A stretch of DNA of 64,000 bases from Bdellovibrionia bacterium (GCA_030427965.1 JAUICD010000010.1:18691-82690), one strand, 5' to 3'; positions 1 through 8,824 are shown, numbered from the stretch's first letter. Notes: generated from the sequence alone by a model not told the origin. Translations and numbers: made by a program.

Positions 1-318
1 ATTCTTTGGCTTCACATTATTTCAGATGTGATTATTGCAACAGCATATTTTGTTATCCCCATTGGTTTATTCATTATCTTTAGAAGTTTAAAAGACAATT
101 CAGCTAGATGGTCTTTTGTGATGTTTGGACTTTTTATTGTTTTTTGCGGACTGACTCATTTGTTTTCAATAGTCACTATTTGGAAGCCATACTATCTTGC
201 AGAAGGAATTTTAAAAGCTGCAACAGCTGCAATTTCTATTGCAACAGCATTCCTTTTTGCCCCCGTTGTCTTTGCCTTCGTGCGAAACCAAAGAGATAAG
301 GAGAATTCAAATAGTTAA
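1..318 (+). CDS. Ethylene-receptor-like (ETR1-type) membrane domain protein, 5' end outside window
   Basis: The reading frame is open to the left edge, so the N terminus lies outside the window. About 105 residues are visible and form three hydrophobic helices. They match the ethylene-binding domain of plant ETR1 and cyanobacterial receptors: an Asp in helix 1 (LHIISD), the AYFVIP motif, then RW...FGLFIVFCGLTH. In ETR1 the Cys and His of the CGxTH motif bind copper and ethylene, and both are kept. Helix 3 (LKAATAAISIATAF) also fits. The protein stops just after helix 3, so no signalling domain is attached in this frame. The following histidine kinase is probably its partner, or was once fused to it. 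Ligand binding is inference; many bacterial copies have unknown ligands. Confidence 0.72.
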   Translation: MLWLHIISDVIIATAYFVIPIGLFIIFRSLKDNSARWSFVMFGLFIVFCGLTHLFSIVTIWKPYYLAEGILKAATAAISIATAFLFAPVVFAFVRNQRDKENSNS

Positions 319-376
319 AAGACTGAGTGACATTCTAGATTGGGCTCAAAGAGGACTTGCCTTAAAAGAGTATCTC

Positions 377-2836
377 ATGCTCACCACAATTTTTGGATGT
401 GGTGTTTTTCTATCTACACTATTCTTTTATGCGAGTTTAAATAAATACGCCAATGACCAAAAACAAAGAGATGTTTCCAGTGTTAAGCAGTATTTGAATC
501 AAATCAATTCATTCAATTCAAAACATAAATTGGGCTTAAAACATATAGCAAATTCATCAATCTATTTGATTGATTCTACCAATGCCCCTCTTACACACAT
601 GATGGAGCGATTTTTAGAAGACTCTAAATTCAAAACTCTTTCTATTCTGAAAGTTAAAGAAAATGGCAATGACTTCAAAGTCCAAGTACTAAAGAACGAA
701 GGTGATAAAAAATATTTTTCAAGATTTTCATTTGAGCACCTATTCAGTCGATATTTCAAAGCAAATGAGGCGACGTTAAGGCCTCATTCTTTTTTTATCG
801 ACTCAACTGACAGTAAGCGAGTGGCTCTTGCTATCGTGGTGCCCGATAGGGGGCGACGCAATACCTTCTATTTGGGATTGATAGAGCTCCGTGGTATTTT
901 TGAGGGTATCAGAATTGAAAAATCTATACACGTGGTCGTTTCAACTAAGCTGGGCCGAAAGTTTATTGTTCGTGCAAGAGTTGGGACAGAACATATTTCT
1001 TATGAATTACTTGATGGGAAGAGCCTGATTAAACTTCATGATTTAGGTGTTCCCAATGTGTCGACAGATTTAGAAGCTATCCGGTTTTATAGTTTGGATT
1101 TTGAACACGTGGGATGGCCTTGGTTTATCTTGCTAGGCAGTCTTTTGATAACACTTATCCTAACAATTTGGCTGATGGGTGTGTTGAGACGTGGTGTGGA
1201 AGTTCGAGAGATGGTAAAGATTCGAACTCGTGAGCTGGAGTTGGAAACTGAGCGAGCAGAAAGGGCGAATTCTTCTAAAACGAGATTTCTTGCAAATATG
1301 AGCCACGAAATCCGTACGCCCCTAAATATTATTTTGGGTATGGCTGAAATTCTAAATGAATCTGAATTGAATGAAATTCAAAGGGGAAACCTTAAAACAA
1401 TTTCTCGTTCTTCATATCACCTTTTGAGTTTGATTGAAGATATTCTTGAGGTAAACCGTATTGAGGCAAGTGGTGATTTAAAGTGTGAGTATGAAGAGTT
1501 CAATTTAAAGAAAGTTGTAAATGAAATTGTGCGATTCACAGCAGCTCCCATACGTTCGAAAAAAGTAAAGTTTCACTATTATATGGATCCAGAACTTCCA
1601 CGACTTATCAATGGAGATGCAAGACGTCTTAAGCAAGTTATTTTAAATCTCATCAACAATTCCTTGAAGTTTACAGATGCGGGCTCGATTGAACTTGAGA
1701 TTCGACTTGGAGATGAGGGGGAACCAAGTTCTCAGTTAAAGATTCTTGTAAGGGACACTGGGATTGGCATTAAAAAAGAAGAGCAACAGCGTATATTTGA
1801 TAGTTTTGTACAGGTGGATCCTTCTTCTACGCGGAGTAAAGGTGGCGCGGGATTGGGACTATCAATCGTAAAGACCTATGTGGAAAGTATGGGTGGAGAG
1901 ATTCAAGTTGTCTCTGAACGAAATGTGGGAACGAAATTTACAGTGACAATTCCATTTACATACTCGGATGACAGAAGATCTTGGGTGGAGTTTTTTAATC
2001 TAAGAGATGATTTACTTGGAAAGAAAATTTTTGTCATGTGTGAGAGCCAGTTGGAGTTTGATAACATCGCAGGTCCTTTGAAACACTTTGGTGCTGAAGT
2101 CACTCACTGTAAAACTGGACGAGAGTTGGCTGGAGATATAGAAAATATTTTTTCTATATATGATTACTTTGTTCTAGACTCAACCATGAGTGATCTTGGA
2201 GCGCTGGAAATTCTTGGGCTAAATAAAAATAGGATTAAAAAGAAAAACCGTATTGTGGTCATGTTGCATCAGAGGTACCGCAAGGGAGATATCGCTGCTC
2301 TTGAGATCTTAGGTATAGAAAGGGTTTGTTTTAAACCACTTATTTTCAATGAGTTTTTTAAGGCACTGAAATTCAATGAAAAATTTTTGGTATCACGACC
2401 TGAACGTTCAGGAGAACATGTTGCTGATGTGATACCCTTTTCGGTTCCAGTGCTTATTGCAGAAGACGACCCAGACAATCGTATGCTTATAGAAACTTTT
2501 TTAAAACCAATGAAACTCAATTTGGTTTTTGCTGTGGACGGTGAAGATGCTCTTCAAAAATTTCTGGAGTTTGAACCACAAATTGTAATTACTGATATTC
2601 AAATGCCCAAAATGGATGGATTCGGATTTTTAAAAGAGGCTAAAAAGTACCTGCATTCGATGAGTTTAGATGAGCATTGCTACTTTATGGTTTTAACAGC
2701 AGATGCAATGCCAGAACAAATTCAAGAAGCAAAACGCCTAGGAGCTGAAGAGTATTTAACAAAACCTATCCGTAAACATGATTTTATAAACAAAGTCATC
2801 AAGGCCTATGAGACCTTGATGACCAGAAACCCTTAG
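377..2836 (+). CDS. Membrane hybrid sensor histidine kinase with two receiver domains
   Basis: This 819-residue protein has a TM helix at about 4-25, an extracytoplasmic sensor region of unrecognised family, a second TM at about 246-270, then HisKA with the phosphoacceptor in MSHEIRTPL (His310). The ATPase domain has an N box near 424 (NLINNSLKF) and a G box (DTGIGI). A first receiver-like domain (about 545-665) keeps Asp601 and a Lys but has CES where the acidic pair should be. The second receiver (about 688-815) is complete: EDD, Asp740 in TDIQMPKMDG, and Lys796. ATG 377 is chosen because AAAGAG lies 7 nt upstream. The frame is open back to a TTG at 239, overlapping the receptor-like gene, and residues encoded by 311-376 also look coding, so the protein may start earlier. 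Confidence 0.88.
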   Translation: MLTTIFGCGVFLSTLFFYASLNKYANDQKQRDVSSVKQYLNQINSFNSKHKLGLKHIANSSIYLIDSTNAPLTHMMERFLEDSKFKTLSILKVKENGNDFKVQVLKNEGDKKYFSRFSFEHLFSRYFKANEATLRPHSFFIDSTDSKRVALAIVVPDRGRRNTFYLGLIELRGIFEGIRIEKSIHVVVSTKLGRKFIVRARVGTEHISYELLDGKSLIKLHDLGVPNVSTDLEAIRFYSLDFEHVGWPWFILLGSLLITLILTIWLMGVLRRGVEVREMVKIRTRELELETERAERANSSKTRFLANMSHEIRTPLNIILGMAEILNESELNEIQRGNLKTISRSSYHLLSLIEDILEVNRIEASGDLKCEYEEFNLKKVVNEIVRFTAAPIRSKKVKFHYYMDPELPRLINGDARRLKQVILNLINNSLKFTDAGSIELEIRLGDEGEPSSQLKILVRDTGIGIKKEEQQRIFDSFVQVDPSSTRSKGGAGLGLSIVKTYVESMGGEIQVVSERNVGTKFTVTIPFTYSDDRRSWVEFFNLRDDLLGKKIFVMCESQLEFDNIAGPLKHFGAEVTHCKTGRELAGDIENIFSIYDYFVLDSTMSDLGALEILGLNKNRIKKKNRIVVMLHQRYRKGDIAALEILGIERVCFKPLIFNEFFKALKFNEKFLVSRPERSGEHVADVIPFSVPVLIAEDDPDNRMLIETFLKPMKLNLVFAVDGEDALQKFLEFEPQIVITDIQMPKMDGFGFLKEAKKYLHSMSLDEHCYFMVLTADAMPEQIQEAKRLGAEEYLTKPIRKHDFINKVIKAYETLMTRNP

Positions 2837-2859
2837 ATACCCCGACTACAGACAACTTC

Positions 2860-3462
2860 TTAACTTGCAATAAGCTTAAGTGACCTTGATTGGATCTCGC
2901 CATAGCCCATGGGTTTTTGCCAGTGACCATCATAGACAAAGTGAGAATTTTCTTTAAGCCGAATCTCACTTCGTTTGGCGCTACTAAAAGTGATCAAGTT
3001 GAAAGCTTTGTTTTCAAACTGGCTTTTTAAAACATCTGTTGCTTCCACAGTTTGGTGAAAATCATCTAAGACCTCTTGGCCAATATGGTTCTCATTGAGG
3101 AACCAATCTAAGATGACAGTATCGTACTCTTTTAGGGTCAACTGTTTTGCTGCATCGTAAACATTTTCTACAGTTTCAACTTCACAGCCAATATTTCTTA
3201 AAGCAGTTGAAACAAGTTGAGCTGTATCAAAGTCGTCCTCAACAACAAGTACACGCGCTTGTTTTGAGCTTCTTTTGGCTTTGACATTGCTGTAGGAAGT
3301 AAACCCCCCAACAACATGAATGAAAAGCCCAATTATAACTGCAGCAAAAAGAGGAACGATCAAGAGTGCGATAAAGACTGGGGCAAGGAAAGCTAGGCCA
3401 AGTCCCCATATGGATGCCACACAGAAAATCGCTATTGGTAGAATTAGGTGATTCGTTTTCAT
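2860..3462 (-). CDS. Membrane-anchored response-regulator receiver protein
   Basis: A 200-residue protein with two hydrophobic segments in the first 60 residues, then a receiver domain to the C terminus. The receiver has the acidic pair (VVEDD), the phosphoacceptor Asp in VILDWFLNE and the conserved Lys in HWQKPM. There is no DNA-binding or enzymatic output. ATG 3462 is chosen over an upstream TTG because AAGGAG sits 6 nt before it. It is convergent with the hybrid kinase, which could be its phosphodonor, but this is only positional inference. Most receivers are soluble, so the membrane anchor is unusual. Confidence 0.75.
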   Translation of the reverse strand: MKTNHLILPIAIFCVASIWGLGLAFLAPVFIALLIVPLFAAVIIGLFIHVVGGFTSYSNVKAKRSSKQARVLVVEDDFDTAQLVSTALRNIGCEVETVENVYDAAKQLTLKEYDTVILDWFLNENHIGQEVLDDFHQTVEATDVLKSQFENKAFNLITFSSAKRSEIRLKENSHFVYDGHWQKPMGYGEIQSRSLKLIAS

Positions 3463-3551
3463 GTTGTTCTCCTTTTTCAATTGTATTTCATTGTCGTCGA
3501 TTTTTTTTGAAAGCTGTGTTGAGACTATGTTGTGAAATCTCTATATTTAAA

Positions 3552-3573
3552 ATACATAAGAGATATTATGTAT
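3552..3573. repeat. Inverted repeat upstream of the membrane receiver gene
   Basis: ATACATAA and TTATGTAT are separated by 6 nt, a perfect 8-bp dyad about 90 nt upstream of the receiver start. It lies in the 180-nt AT-rich gap between two leftward genes. It could be an operator or a transcript hairpin; no T-run follows, so it is not a terminator. Confidence 0.35.
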
Positions 3574-3646
3574 ATAGGGCGAGCTGGAACGCGATTGGTC
3601 GAGCCCTAGGTCTGTGTCGGATTGAAAAGAAAATTTAGAATGTACC

Positions 3647-5257
3647 CTAAATTTGTCGAGCAAGCTCAATCAATGGTGTAACAGAGTTCCCACTAACTTG
3701 AACTATAGAGGGTCGGGCAGTGACTGGAGATGGAGCATTTAAAAGAGCTGCGATCGTTGCTCCATAGTGTCCAATATCAAGAGGTATATTTCCGCCAACA
3801 GGAGCCCCATATCCCCAAGAGCCAGAGTGTCCGCCATCAGGCGAGTCACTGAAAACGTTTCCAAGAACAATAGGACCATTTATAATGCCTGAATAGATCG
3901 CACAACTTGCGCCCTGCCACCCATGATCGGATCCTGTTCCATTATTCTTTGGAGAACGATTGAATTCCCCTCCTACGTCAATAACTGTATCTTGGAAAAG
4001 ACCATTGTTCTTTAGTTGCTGTATCAACTCATAAAGACAGGAGCTGAGTGCGCGATAGTACATAACATTAATTATAAGACTCGGCATTCGCCCAACATTG
4101 TGTTCATCTGGAGCTTGATTGGCGTTTCCACCTACGGCAGCAAGTCCTGAAATAAATCTTGGTGAAATTGTAACGGATTCGCTTAAATTATTGGCGATAA
4201 CATATTCTGCTACTGCAAAATGTTCAGCCATTCGTTCAATGTTTTGTGTTCCGTTAAAAAGAGTTCTCAAATCACTGTTTTGTATAATGCGCCCATTGAT
4301 TTGATACTGATTACCACGTGCCCCATCGTTTCCGATTCTTTGATCTGTGATTCCAGGGATACTGACTGATATGTCGAGCGATCTTGCAATAAGATTGCGA
4401 TACTTGTTTCGTAGTTGATTCCAAATAGCATTGAGGTCTCCAAAAGATGTATTGATCAACTCTTCGGCGTCTTTTTGGCTATTTGCGATAATTTCAGATG
4501 CAGGGTGCTTTGATTTTGCAAGGTTGTTGAGCGCATTTGTTGCGGCATCAACAGAACCTTTTATTGAACCCAGCTTTTGTTTGTAATCACTTGAAGCGCC
4601 ACTCAAGAATGGATTGAGTAAGTTTTGAATCATATTTCCATTTGATGGAAGAAATACAGAAGAGTACCCTGATTTTGAAAGAAACTGATAATTGCTCGAA
4701 TTAACATTTAGAGCTTTGATAGGTGCATCAGAACCATCGGAGGTAAGAGCTGTAACACTTCGCTTGGCACCTAAAGGGCGCATGTGAAGGGCTTGTGCTC
4801 CAGGATGTCCAGGGTTTAATGCATTGATACCGCGAATATGTAAGAGATTGTCCAAAAGGTTGACCATAGGAACTTGTCCGCCAGGTGTTGGAATATTGCT
4901 CCCCCACATGACAGGGACTTGTATACCTTTTCTTTGAATGGTTTCGTATCTTACTTTGTTATTGCCATCATATCGTGTCCCCAATTGCCCATTTGAAATA
5001 AACCCTGCCGTTGAATAAGGAGTCAGAAAGAGGTCATACATCCATCGAGCGGGCGCTCCACTTTGTTGGATATAGATGAACTTTCTTGCGTTATAGCCTG
5101 TGGACTGAGCCATCGCGCGGTTGAACAATCCATTTATTAAGCTTTCAAATAAAATTGCGGCGGCACTCCCTGAGATAGCAGCTGTTCCAGAAGAGAGCCC
5201 CATTGCTTTGAGGATATCTCTTCTATCAAATCCACGTTTCTTTTGTGAGTGAGACAT
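3647..5257 (-). CDS. Tat-exported DUF1501-like protein
   Basis: This 536-residue protein begins with a twin-arginine signal (FDRRDILKAMGL, then a hydrophobic stretch and AMAQ), which predicts folded export. The C-terminal third carries GGEFNRSPKNNGTGSDHG followed by a Gly-rich stretch, as in DUF1501 proteins of the alkaline-phosphatase/sulfatase-like fold. DUF1501 genes commonly sit next to secreted cytochrome-type genes, and here the two upstream genes both encode CxxCH proteins. The start has AGGAGAAG at good spacing, and the gene lies 12 nt after its neighbour, so it is the last gene of a leftward operon. The enzymatic reaction is unknown. Confidence 0.68.
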   Translation of the reverse strand: MSHSQKKRGFDRRDILKAMGLSSGTAAISGSAAAILFESLINGLFNRAMAQSTGYNARKFIYIQQSGAPARWMYDLFLTPYSTAGFISNGQLGTRYDGNNKVRYETIQRKGIQVPVMWGSNIPTPGGQVPMVNLLDNLLHIRGINALNPGHPGAQALHMRPLGAKRSVTALTSDGSDAPIKALNVNSSNYQFLSKSGYSSVFLPSNGNMIQNLLNPFLSGASSDYKQKLGSIKGSVDAATNALNNLAKSKHPASEIIANSQKDAEELINTSFGDLNAIWNQLRNKYRNLIARSLDISVSIPGITDQRIGNDGARGNQYQINGRIIQNSDLRTLFNGTQNIERMAEHFAVAEYVIANNLSESVTISPRFISGLAAVGGNANQAPDEHNVGRMPSLIINVMYYRALSSCLYELIQQLKNNGLFQDTVIDVGGEFNRSPKNNGTGSDHGWQGASCAIYSGIINGPIVLGNVFSDSPDGGHSGSWGYGAPVGGNIPLDIGHYGATIAALLNAPSPVTARPSIVQVSGNSVTPLIELARQI

Positions 5258-5269
5258 TTGCTTCTCCTA

Positions 5270-6655
5270 TTACCTAGTGTAATTACTATTTCTATACTCA
5301 GGCAAATTCATTATCTCTTGAATCATGGTGCGAAGAGTTTGATGGTTTTGAAGTCGTAAACCAAGTGTAACAACATTTTGTCGATGTAAGGCTTCAGTTG
5401 GATTCATTTGAATCTTATTGCCAGGGTCGTTGAGATCTCCAATATTAACATCCACTCCAAGAAAATATTTGTAATATTTTTTGGCAGCACAGATGTACAA
5501 ATCGGGTTGAGTTGCGAGCTTGTTTCCAAGATCTTGTACGGAGGTCACATTGATATCAATGAGGTTTCCGTTGTGATTTCTGTAGTAGAGAACGCCATTG
5601 GTTGGACGCTTCCAATAGTTGTTGTCAATGTTAGCTGGCCACGAGCTTTCAGGGCCCAAAGTTGGAGCTGGCCACCCGATAAAAGTTGCGGACTCAGGAC
5701 GATTCCCGGTGCCTGAGTTGCCAATGGTTGTGTATCGCACATTTCGGTTTGCTGCTGCCATTCTGTCCATAGAGGCATGGCAAGAGGTGCAAGACGAGGT
5801 TTTTCGAAATTCAATTCCAGCATTTCCGTTTACAAATGGTTCAGCATCAGAGTTTCGGACAACTGGGAGTTCTCGGCAAAGCATGTCGTTGAAAACTGCA
5901 CGGGCCCACTTTCTCGGCATATTGAGGCTATTGGCTCTAAAGTTGTCATTCTCGTTGAGGCTCATCAGATTGTAAACAGTTGTTCCGAGAAGGCCTCCTC
6001 CCACAGTTCGACCACGTTGAACAACTCCTCCACCGTTGAAGTTGTGGGTTAAGTTGTTTTCTGCAGCAGTCATTGGCCGTACTCCTAAGAGATCGCCTTT
6101 TGCGGCAAAATTGAAGTTTGTAAAAATATAATCTGATTCGGGTAGATTCGATGCAGGTCCTCGATTGGGACTCATGTTTGTTCGAATTGGAACCAGAGTC
6201 TTGTTGTCAGTCACAACTGTTGAATAGTTGTGGTTGGTTCGAAAGAGAGCACGGGTTAAGTAAAGTGCTGGTGTTGTAATATCATAAAGGTCTTGAGTTC
6301 CTCGGTGATGTCTTATGTTATTGATAACTGGAATATCTTTATTCTCAAAAAAACTGAAGTGCAAGTTGTGCATTGTCCTTAAAACCTGTTTTGCAACCCG
6401 GTCGTTGGCGTTTCCGATACGATTGTCATTTGATGTGAATCGTGCGCGATTTAAAACTTGAAGACACGCATCTATAGGATTGGTTGTGCCATTCTCGACA
6501 GCCTGAGTAAGTGGAGCATTGTAATCGGGGCGTTCTTGGGTCAGATGTGCGTAACAACGGTAGTACAAAGAGAGATTGTTCAGTGGTGTAGCAGAGCCAA
6601 TGTTTGGCAATATTATGATCAAAGCAACAAGAATTGTTTTGCTGTATTTCATCAT
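5270..6655 (-). CDS. Secreted CxxCH (cytochrome c-like) protein
   Basis: A 461-residue protein with a Sec signal peptide (MMKYSKTILVALIIILPNIGSA). One heme-binding motif, SCTSCHAS, lies near residue 290. The layout resembles the large secreted cytochrome-like proteins (DUF1585/DUF1592 type) found beside DUF1501 genes, but I cannot assign a family firmly. Three ATGs compete at the start. The first (6664) abuts GAGGGG, so I take the second (6655), which gives proper spacing and a clean signal peptide. It begins within about 15 nt of the upstream lipoprotein stop, indicating co-transcription. A role in periplasmic or surface electron transfer is inferred from the heme motif. Confidence 0.62.
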   Translation of the reverse strand: MMKYSKTILVALIIILPNIGSATPLNNLSLYYRCYAHLTQERPDYNAPLTQAVENGTTNPIDACLQVLNRARFTSNDNRIGNANDRVAKQVLRTMHNLHFSFFENKDIPVINNIRHHRGTQDLYDITTPALYLTRALFRTNHNYSTVVTDNKTLVPIRTNMSPNRGPASNLPESDYIFTNFNFAAKGDLLGVRPMTAAENNLTHNFNGGGVVQRGRTVGGGLLGTTVYNLMSLNENDNFRANSLNMPRKWARAVFNDMLCRELPVVRNSDAEPFVNGNAGIEFRKTSSCTSCHASMDRMAAANRNVRYTTIGNSGTGNRPESATFIGWPAPTLGPESSWPANIDNNYWKRPTNGVLYYRNHNGNLIDINVTSVQDLGNKLATQPDLYICAAKKYYKYFLGVDVNIGDLNDPGNKIQMNPTEALHRQNVVTLGLRLQNHQTLRTMIQEIMNLPEYRNSNYTR

Positions 6656-6668
6656 CTTATGCATCCCC

Positions 6669-7652
6669 TCAAAAAATATCCAAAAGCGAAGACTTACACA
6701 TTGATGTCATGACAAATCTCCACTGATCCAATCCGTTCATAGCTTTTGCTTGAGCCGCGCTTGCCACACCAATAAGTGCGTTGACTGAAGCACTGTTTAA
6801 GGCAACTCCAGGAAAGAAAACAGTGGCCAACTGCTGCACATTGTTGGCATTTCTTCCTGAGCTCTGCGCAAGCCCTACTTTTGCTAGAACTGTTACAACT
6901 GATCGGTTGATTGAGAGTATTTCCTCACAAGAAATTGAGGTGTATCCCTTCCGAGTGGTATCTCCAAGAGGGTTAACCCCGGCTGCGACAGTAACAACAT
7001 GAGTGTCTCTGTTTCCTGGACAATCGTCCTCATATCTTGAACATGGTCCCCCCAATGCTCCCGGTTGGTTGAGGATATTTTGGGTTATTATGTTCAAAGC
7101 GGTATTGTCGACGTTATTTGGATCAATAAAGATATCTTGGAAGCTACTGCTTGCGTGTGTGCGAGTTCCTATAGTGGCTTTGACTTCAAAATTTGCTTCA
7201 GCCATAACATCAACTCTCAAGAAATCTGATATCGCCTGTCTCTGAGTCTGTGAGAGAAAACTCAAGCCTCTCATTCCAGAGACGTTGGATATTCCATTGT
7301 TGATTGAAGCAAGACTTGCATTGGTTTTTTGTGAACCTGGATTTGGATGAGATAAATGGCAGCTTGCGCAGTGAAGGCTGTAGAGAGCTTCGCCATTTGG
7401 GATTCCAGGAAGAGTCGTTGTTGTTGTCACAGTGGTTGTGGTGATGGTCGTTGTCGTTGTATTGCCACGGAGAGTGGTTGTTGTCACAGTGGTTGTTGTG
7501 GTGGCTTGATCCGGAAGTGTTATAGATGTAATGGAGCTACCCTCAGAGGAAAGTTCTTCTACAACCAGGGCTGGTTTAAAGCTTTTACCACATCCTATAA
7601 AAGCTAGTGGGAGTGATACTAGAAAAGCAAAATGTTGAATTTTGTTTCTCAT
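6669..7652 (-). CDS. c-type cytochrome lipoprotein with threonine-rich linker
   Basis: First gene of a leftward three-gene operon, 327 residues. It has a lipoprotein signal (LPLAFIGC, Cys about residue 21), then a low-complexity linker of about 40 residues made of TTTTT and VTTTT blocks. A cytochrome c-like region begins with LHCASCHLSHPNPG, where CASCH is the heme site. The C-terminal half (about 170-327) has further Cys residues but no second CxxCH. ATG 7652 is chosen because GAGGGGG stands 6 nt upstream; a TTG 15 nt earlier lies inside that ribosome site. The linker would hold the heme domain away from the membrane. Electron transfer is inferred from the motif. Confidence 0.72.
   Translation of the reverse strand: MRNKIQHFAFLVSLPLAFIGCGKSFKPALVVEELSSEGSSITSITLPDQATTTTTVTTTTLRGNTTTTTITTTTVTTTTTLPGIPNGEALYSLHCASCHLSHPNPGSQKTNASLASINNGISNVSGMRGLSFLSQTQRQAISDFLRVDVMAEANFEVKATIGTRTHASSSFQDIFIDPNNVDNTALNIITQNILNQPGALGGPCSRYEDDCPGNRDTHVVTVAAGVNPLGDTTRKGYTSISCEEILSINRSVVTVLAKVGLAQSSGRNANNVQQLATVFFPGVALNSASVNALIGVASAAQAKAMNGLDQWRFVMTSMCKSSLLDIF
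7410..7505. repeat. Low-complexity Thr-codon repeat inside the cytochrome lipoprotein gene
   Basis: On the top strand this is a run of GTTGT/GGTTGTGGT units containing two near-identical copies of GTTGTTGTCACAGTGGTTGT about 60 nt apart. On the coding strand it encodes the Thr/Val linker. Such tracts may change length by slippage or recombination. Confidence 0.7.
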
Positions 7653-7748
7653 TTTGTGCCCCCTCAATGTACTTAAATTGCAAAAGGGGAGCCACTCAAA
7701 GTCGACTCAAGAGGGTCTGAGGGGCTGATACCGTCAATGGGTTAGGCG

Positions 7749-7785
7749 ACTGATCATTATATCAAAGTACCAAAATGAGAACACG
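7749..7785 (-). promoter_or_regulatory. Candidate sigma-70-like promoter for the cytochrome operon
   Basis: Read leftward, TATAAT occupies 7761-7756, about 100 nt before the start of the cytochrome lipoprotein gene. Upstream spacing to a -35 element is unclear (TTCTCA is only about 14 nt away), so only the -10 box is convincing. The gap 7653-7849 holds no gene. Confidence 0.35.
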
Positions 7786-7849
7786 GGCGAAGTTGACTGA
7801 GTTGTCATTTAGAAAATCTCTATATTTCTTGTGGTTTTAAAGTCTCACT

Positions 7850-8779
7850 TTAAGACAGTTTTCTCTGTCGATTTTGACTCTGTTTTTTGACACGCACTTT
7901 TGAGCCAATAGAGTGGTGATGTGCACAGTTTTTAGAACAGGTGTTATGGCTTGGAGAGGTTTCTAAGCATTTGTCACAGACCTTTGCGGGAGTCTTGCAG
8001 CGCTGACACTCTATAACGTCCTTTGCAGGTTGCCCACAATGTGGACAGAGAGCAAAGACTTGAGAGGGCTGGAGGTTTTGATCTACAGCCACGCGGTGAT
8101 CAAAGACGAAACACTCGCCTTTCCAGTACTTATTGGGAGATTCTTTGAGATAGTTTAGTATCCCACCTTCAAGTTGATAGACAGATTTGTAGCCACGACG
8201 TTTTAGTTCTGGCACGGCTTTTTCACATCGAATGCCACCTGTACAGAACATGTAGATAGGTTGATCTTTTGGTAAGCCCTGTGACTCTGCAACATCTGCA
8301 AAATCAGAAAACACTTCAATAGGGTAGGTGACGGCATCTTTAAATGTTCCAACTTCGGTTTCGTACCAATTTCGGGTATCAACAAGAATGCCTTTTTTTT
8401 CTTCGATGGCATGATTCCACTCTTGTGGAGAGAGATGGGTCTTTTCAGTTTCGTCTGTGGGAAGGACTTCAGGGTTTCCAAGAGTCACGATTTCAGTTCT
8501 GATTTGAACTTTCATAAGTCGAAATGGTTGAAAATCGCTTTTGGAATCTTTAAAAATCAAGTTTTGAAACTCGGTTTGACTGAGGAGTCGAGATTTGAAT
8601 GTTTCTACAGCATCGGGGCTGCCTGCCAAAGTGGCGTTGATCCCTTCGGTGCCAATTAAAATAAGTCCCTTTAAATTGAGTCTTTCAGACTCATCTAACA
8701 ATTGCTTTTCCAGAGTTGGAAGAAGGTCTTCGCTTAGAGAAACAAATTTGTAGAAAGTGGTAACAGTGCATTCATTCAT
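7850..8779 (-). CDS. trhO: tRNA uridine(34) hydroxylase TrhO (YceA family, rhodanese domain)
   Basis: TrhO makes 5-hydroxyuridine at position 34 of tRNAs. The 309-residue protein has the family order: an N-terminal ferredoxin-like domain (FYKFVSLSEDL, GLILIGTEGINATLAG), a rhodanese domain with the active-site loop FCTGGIRCEKA, and a Cys-rich C terminus (CPHCGQPAKDVIECQRCK...CDKC) likely to bind metal. E. coli YceA is about 350 residues, so this copy is slightly short but keeps all blocks. The next leftward gene is nearly 200 nt away, so it is probably the last gene of its unit. Assignment is by sequence pattern and is firm. Confidence 0.92.
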   Translation of the reverse strand: MNECTVTTFYKFVSLSEDLLPTLEKQLLDESERLNLKGLILIGTEGINATLAGSPDAVETFKSRLLSQTEFQNLIFKDSKSDFQPFRLMKVQIRTEIVTLGNPEVLPTDETEKTHLSPQEWNHAIEEKKGILVDTRNWYETEVGTFKDAVTYPIEVFSDFADVAESQGLPKDQPIYMFCTGGIRCEKAVPELKRRGYKSVYQLEGGILNYLKESPNKYWKGECFVFDHRVAVDQNLQPSQVFALCPHCGQPAKDVIECQRCKTPAKVCDKCLETSPSHNTCSKNCAHHHSIGSKVRVKKQSQNRQRKLS

Positions 8780-8824
8780 TTGGATTCACTTTTACTGTTT
8801 TTAAGCGGGAAATGTCAACAGGTC

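Noticed and set aside
5545..6052. Several long antisense frames within the CxxCH protein gene
   Set aside because: They overlap a gene with signal peptide, heme motif and operon spacing; they are shadows of its codon usage.
7410..7505. Repetitive DNA resembling a CRISPR or satellite array
   Set aside because: It is in-frame Thr/Val codons of the lipoprotein linker; units are short, imperfect and have no spacers.
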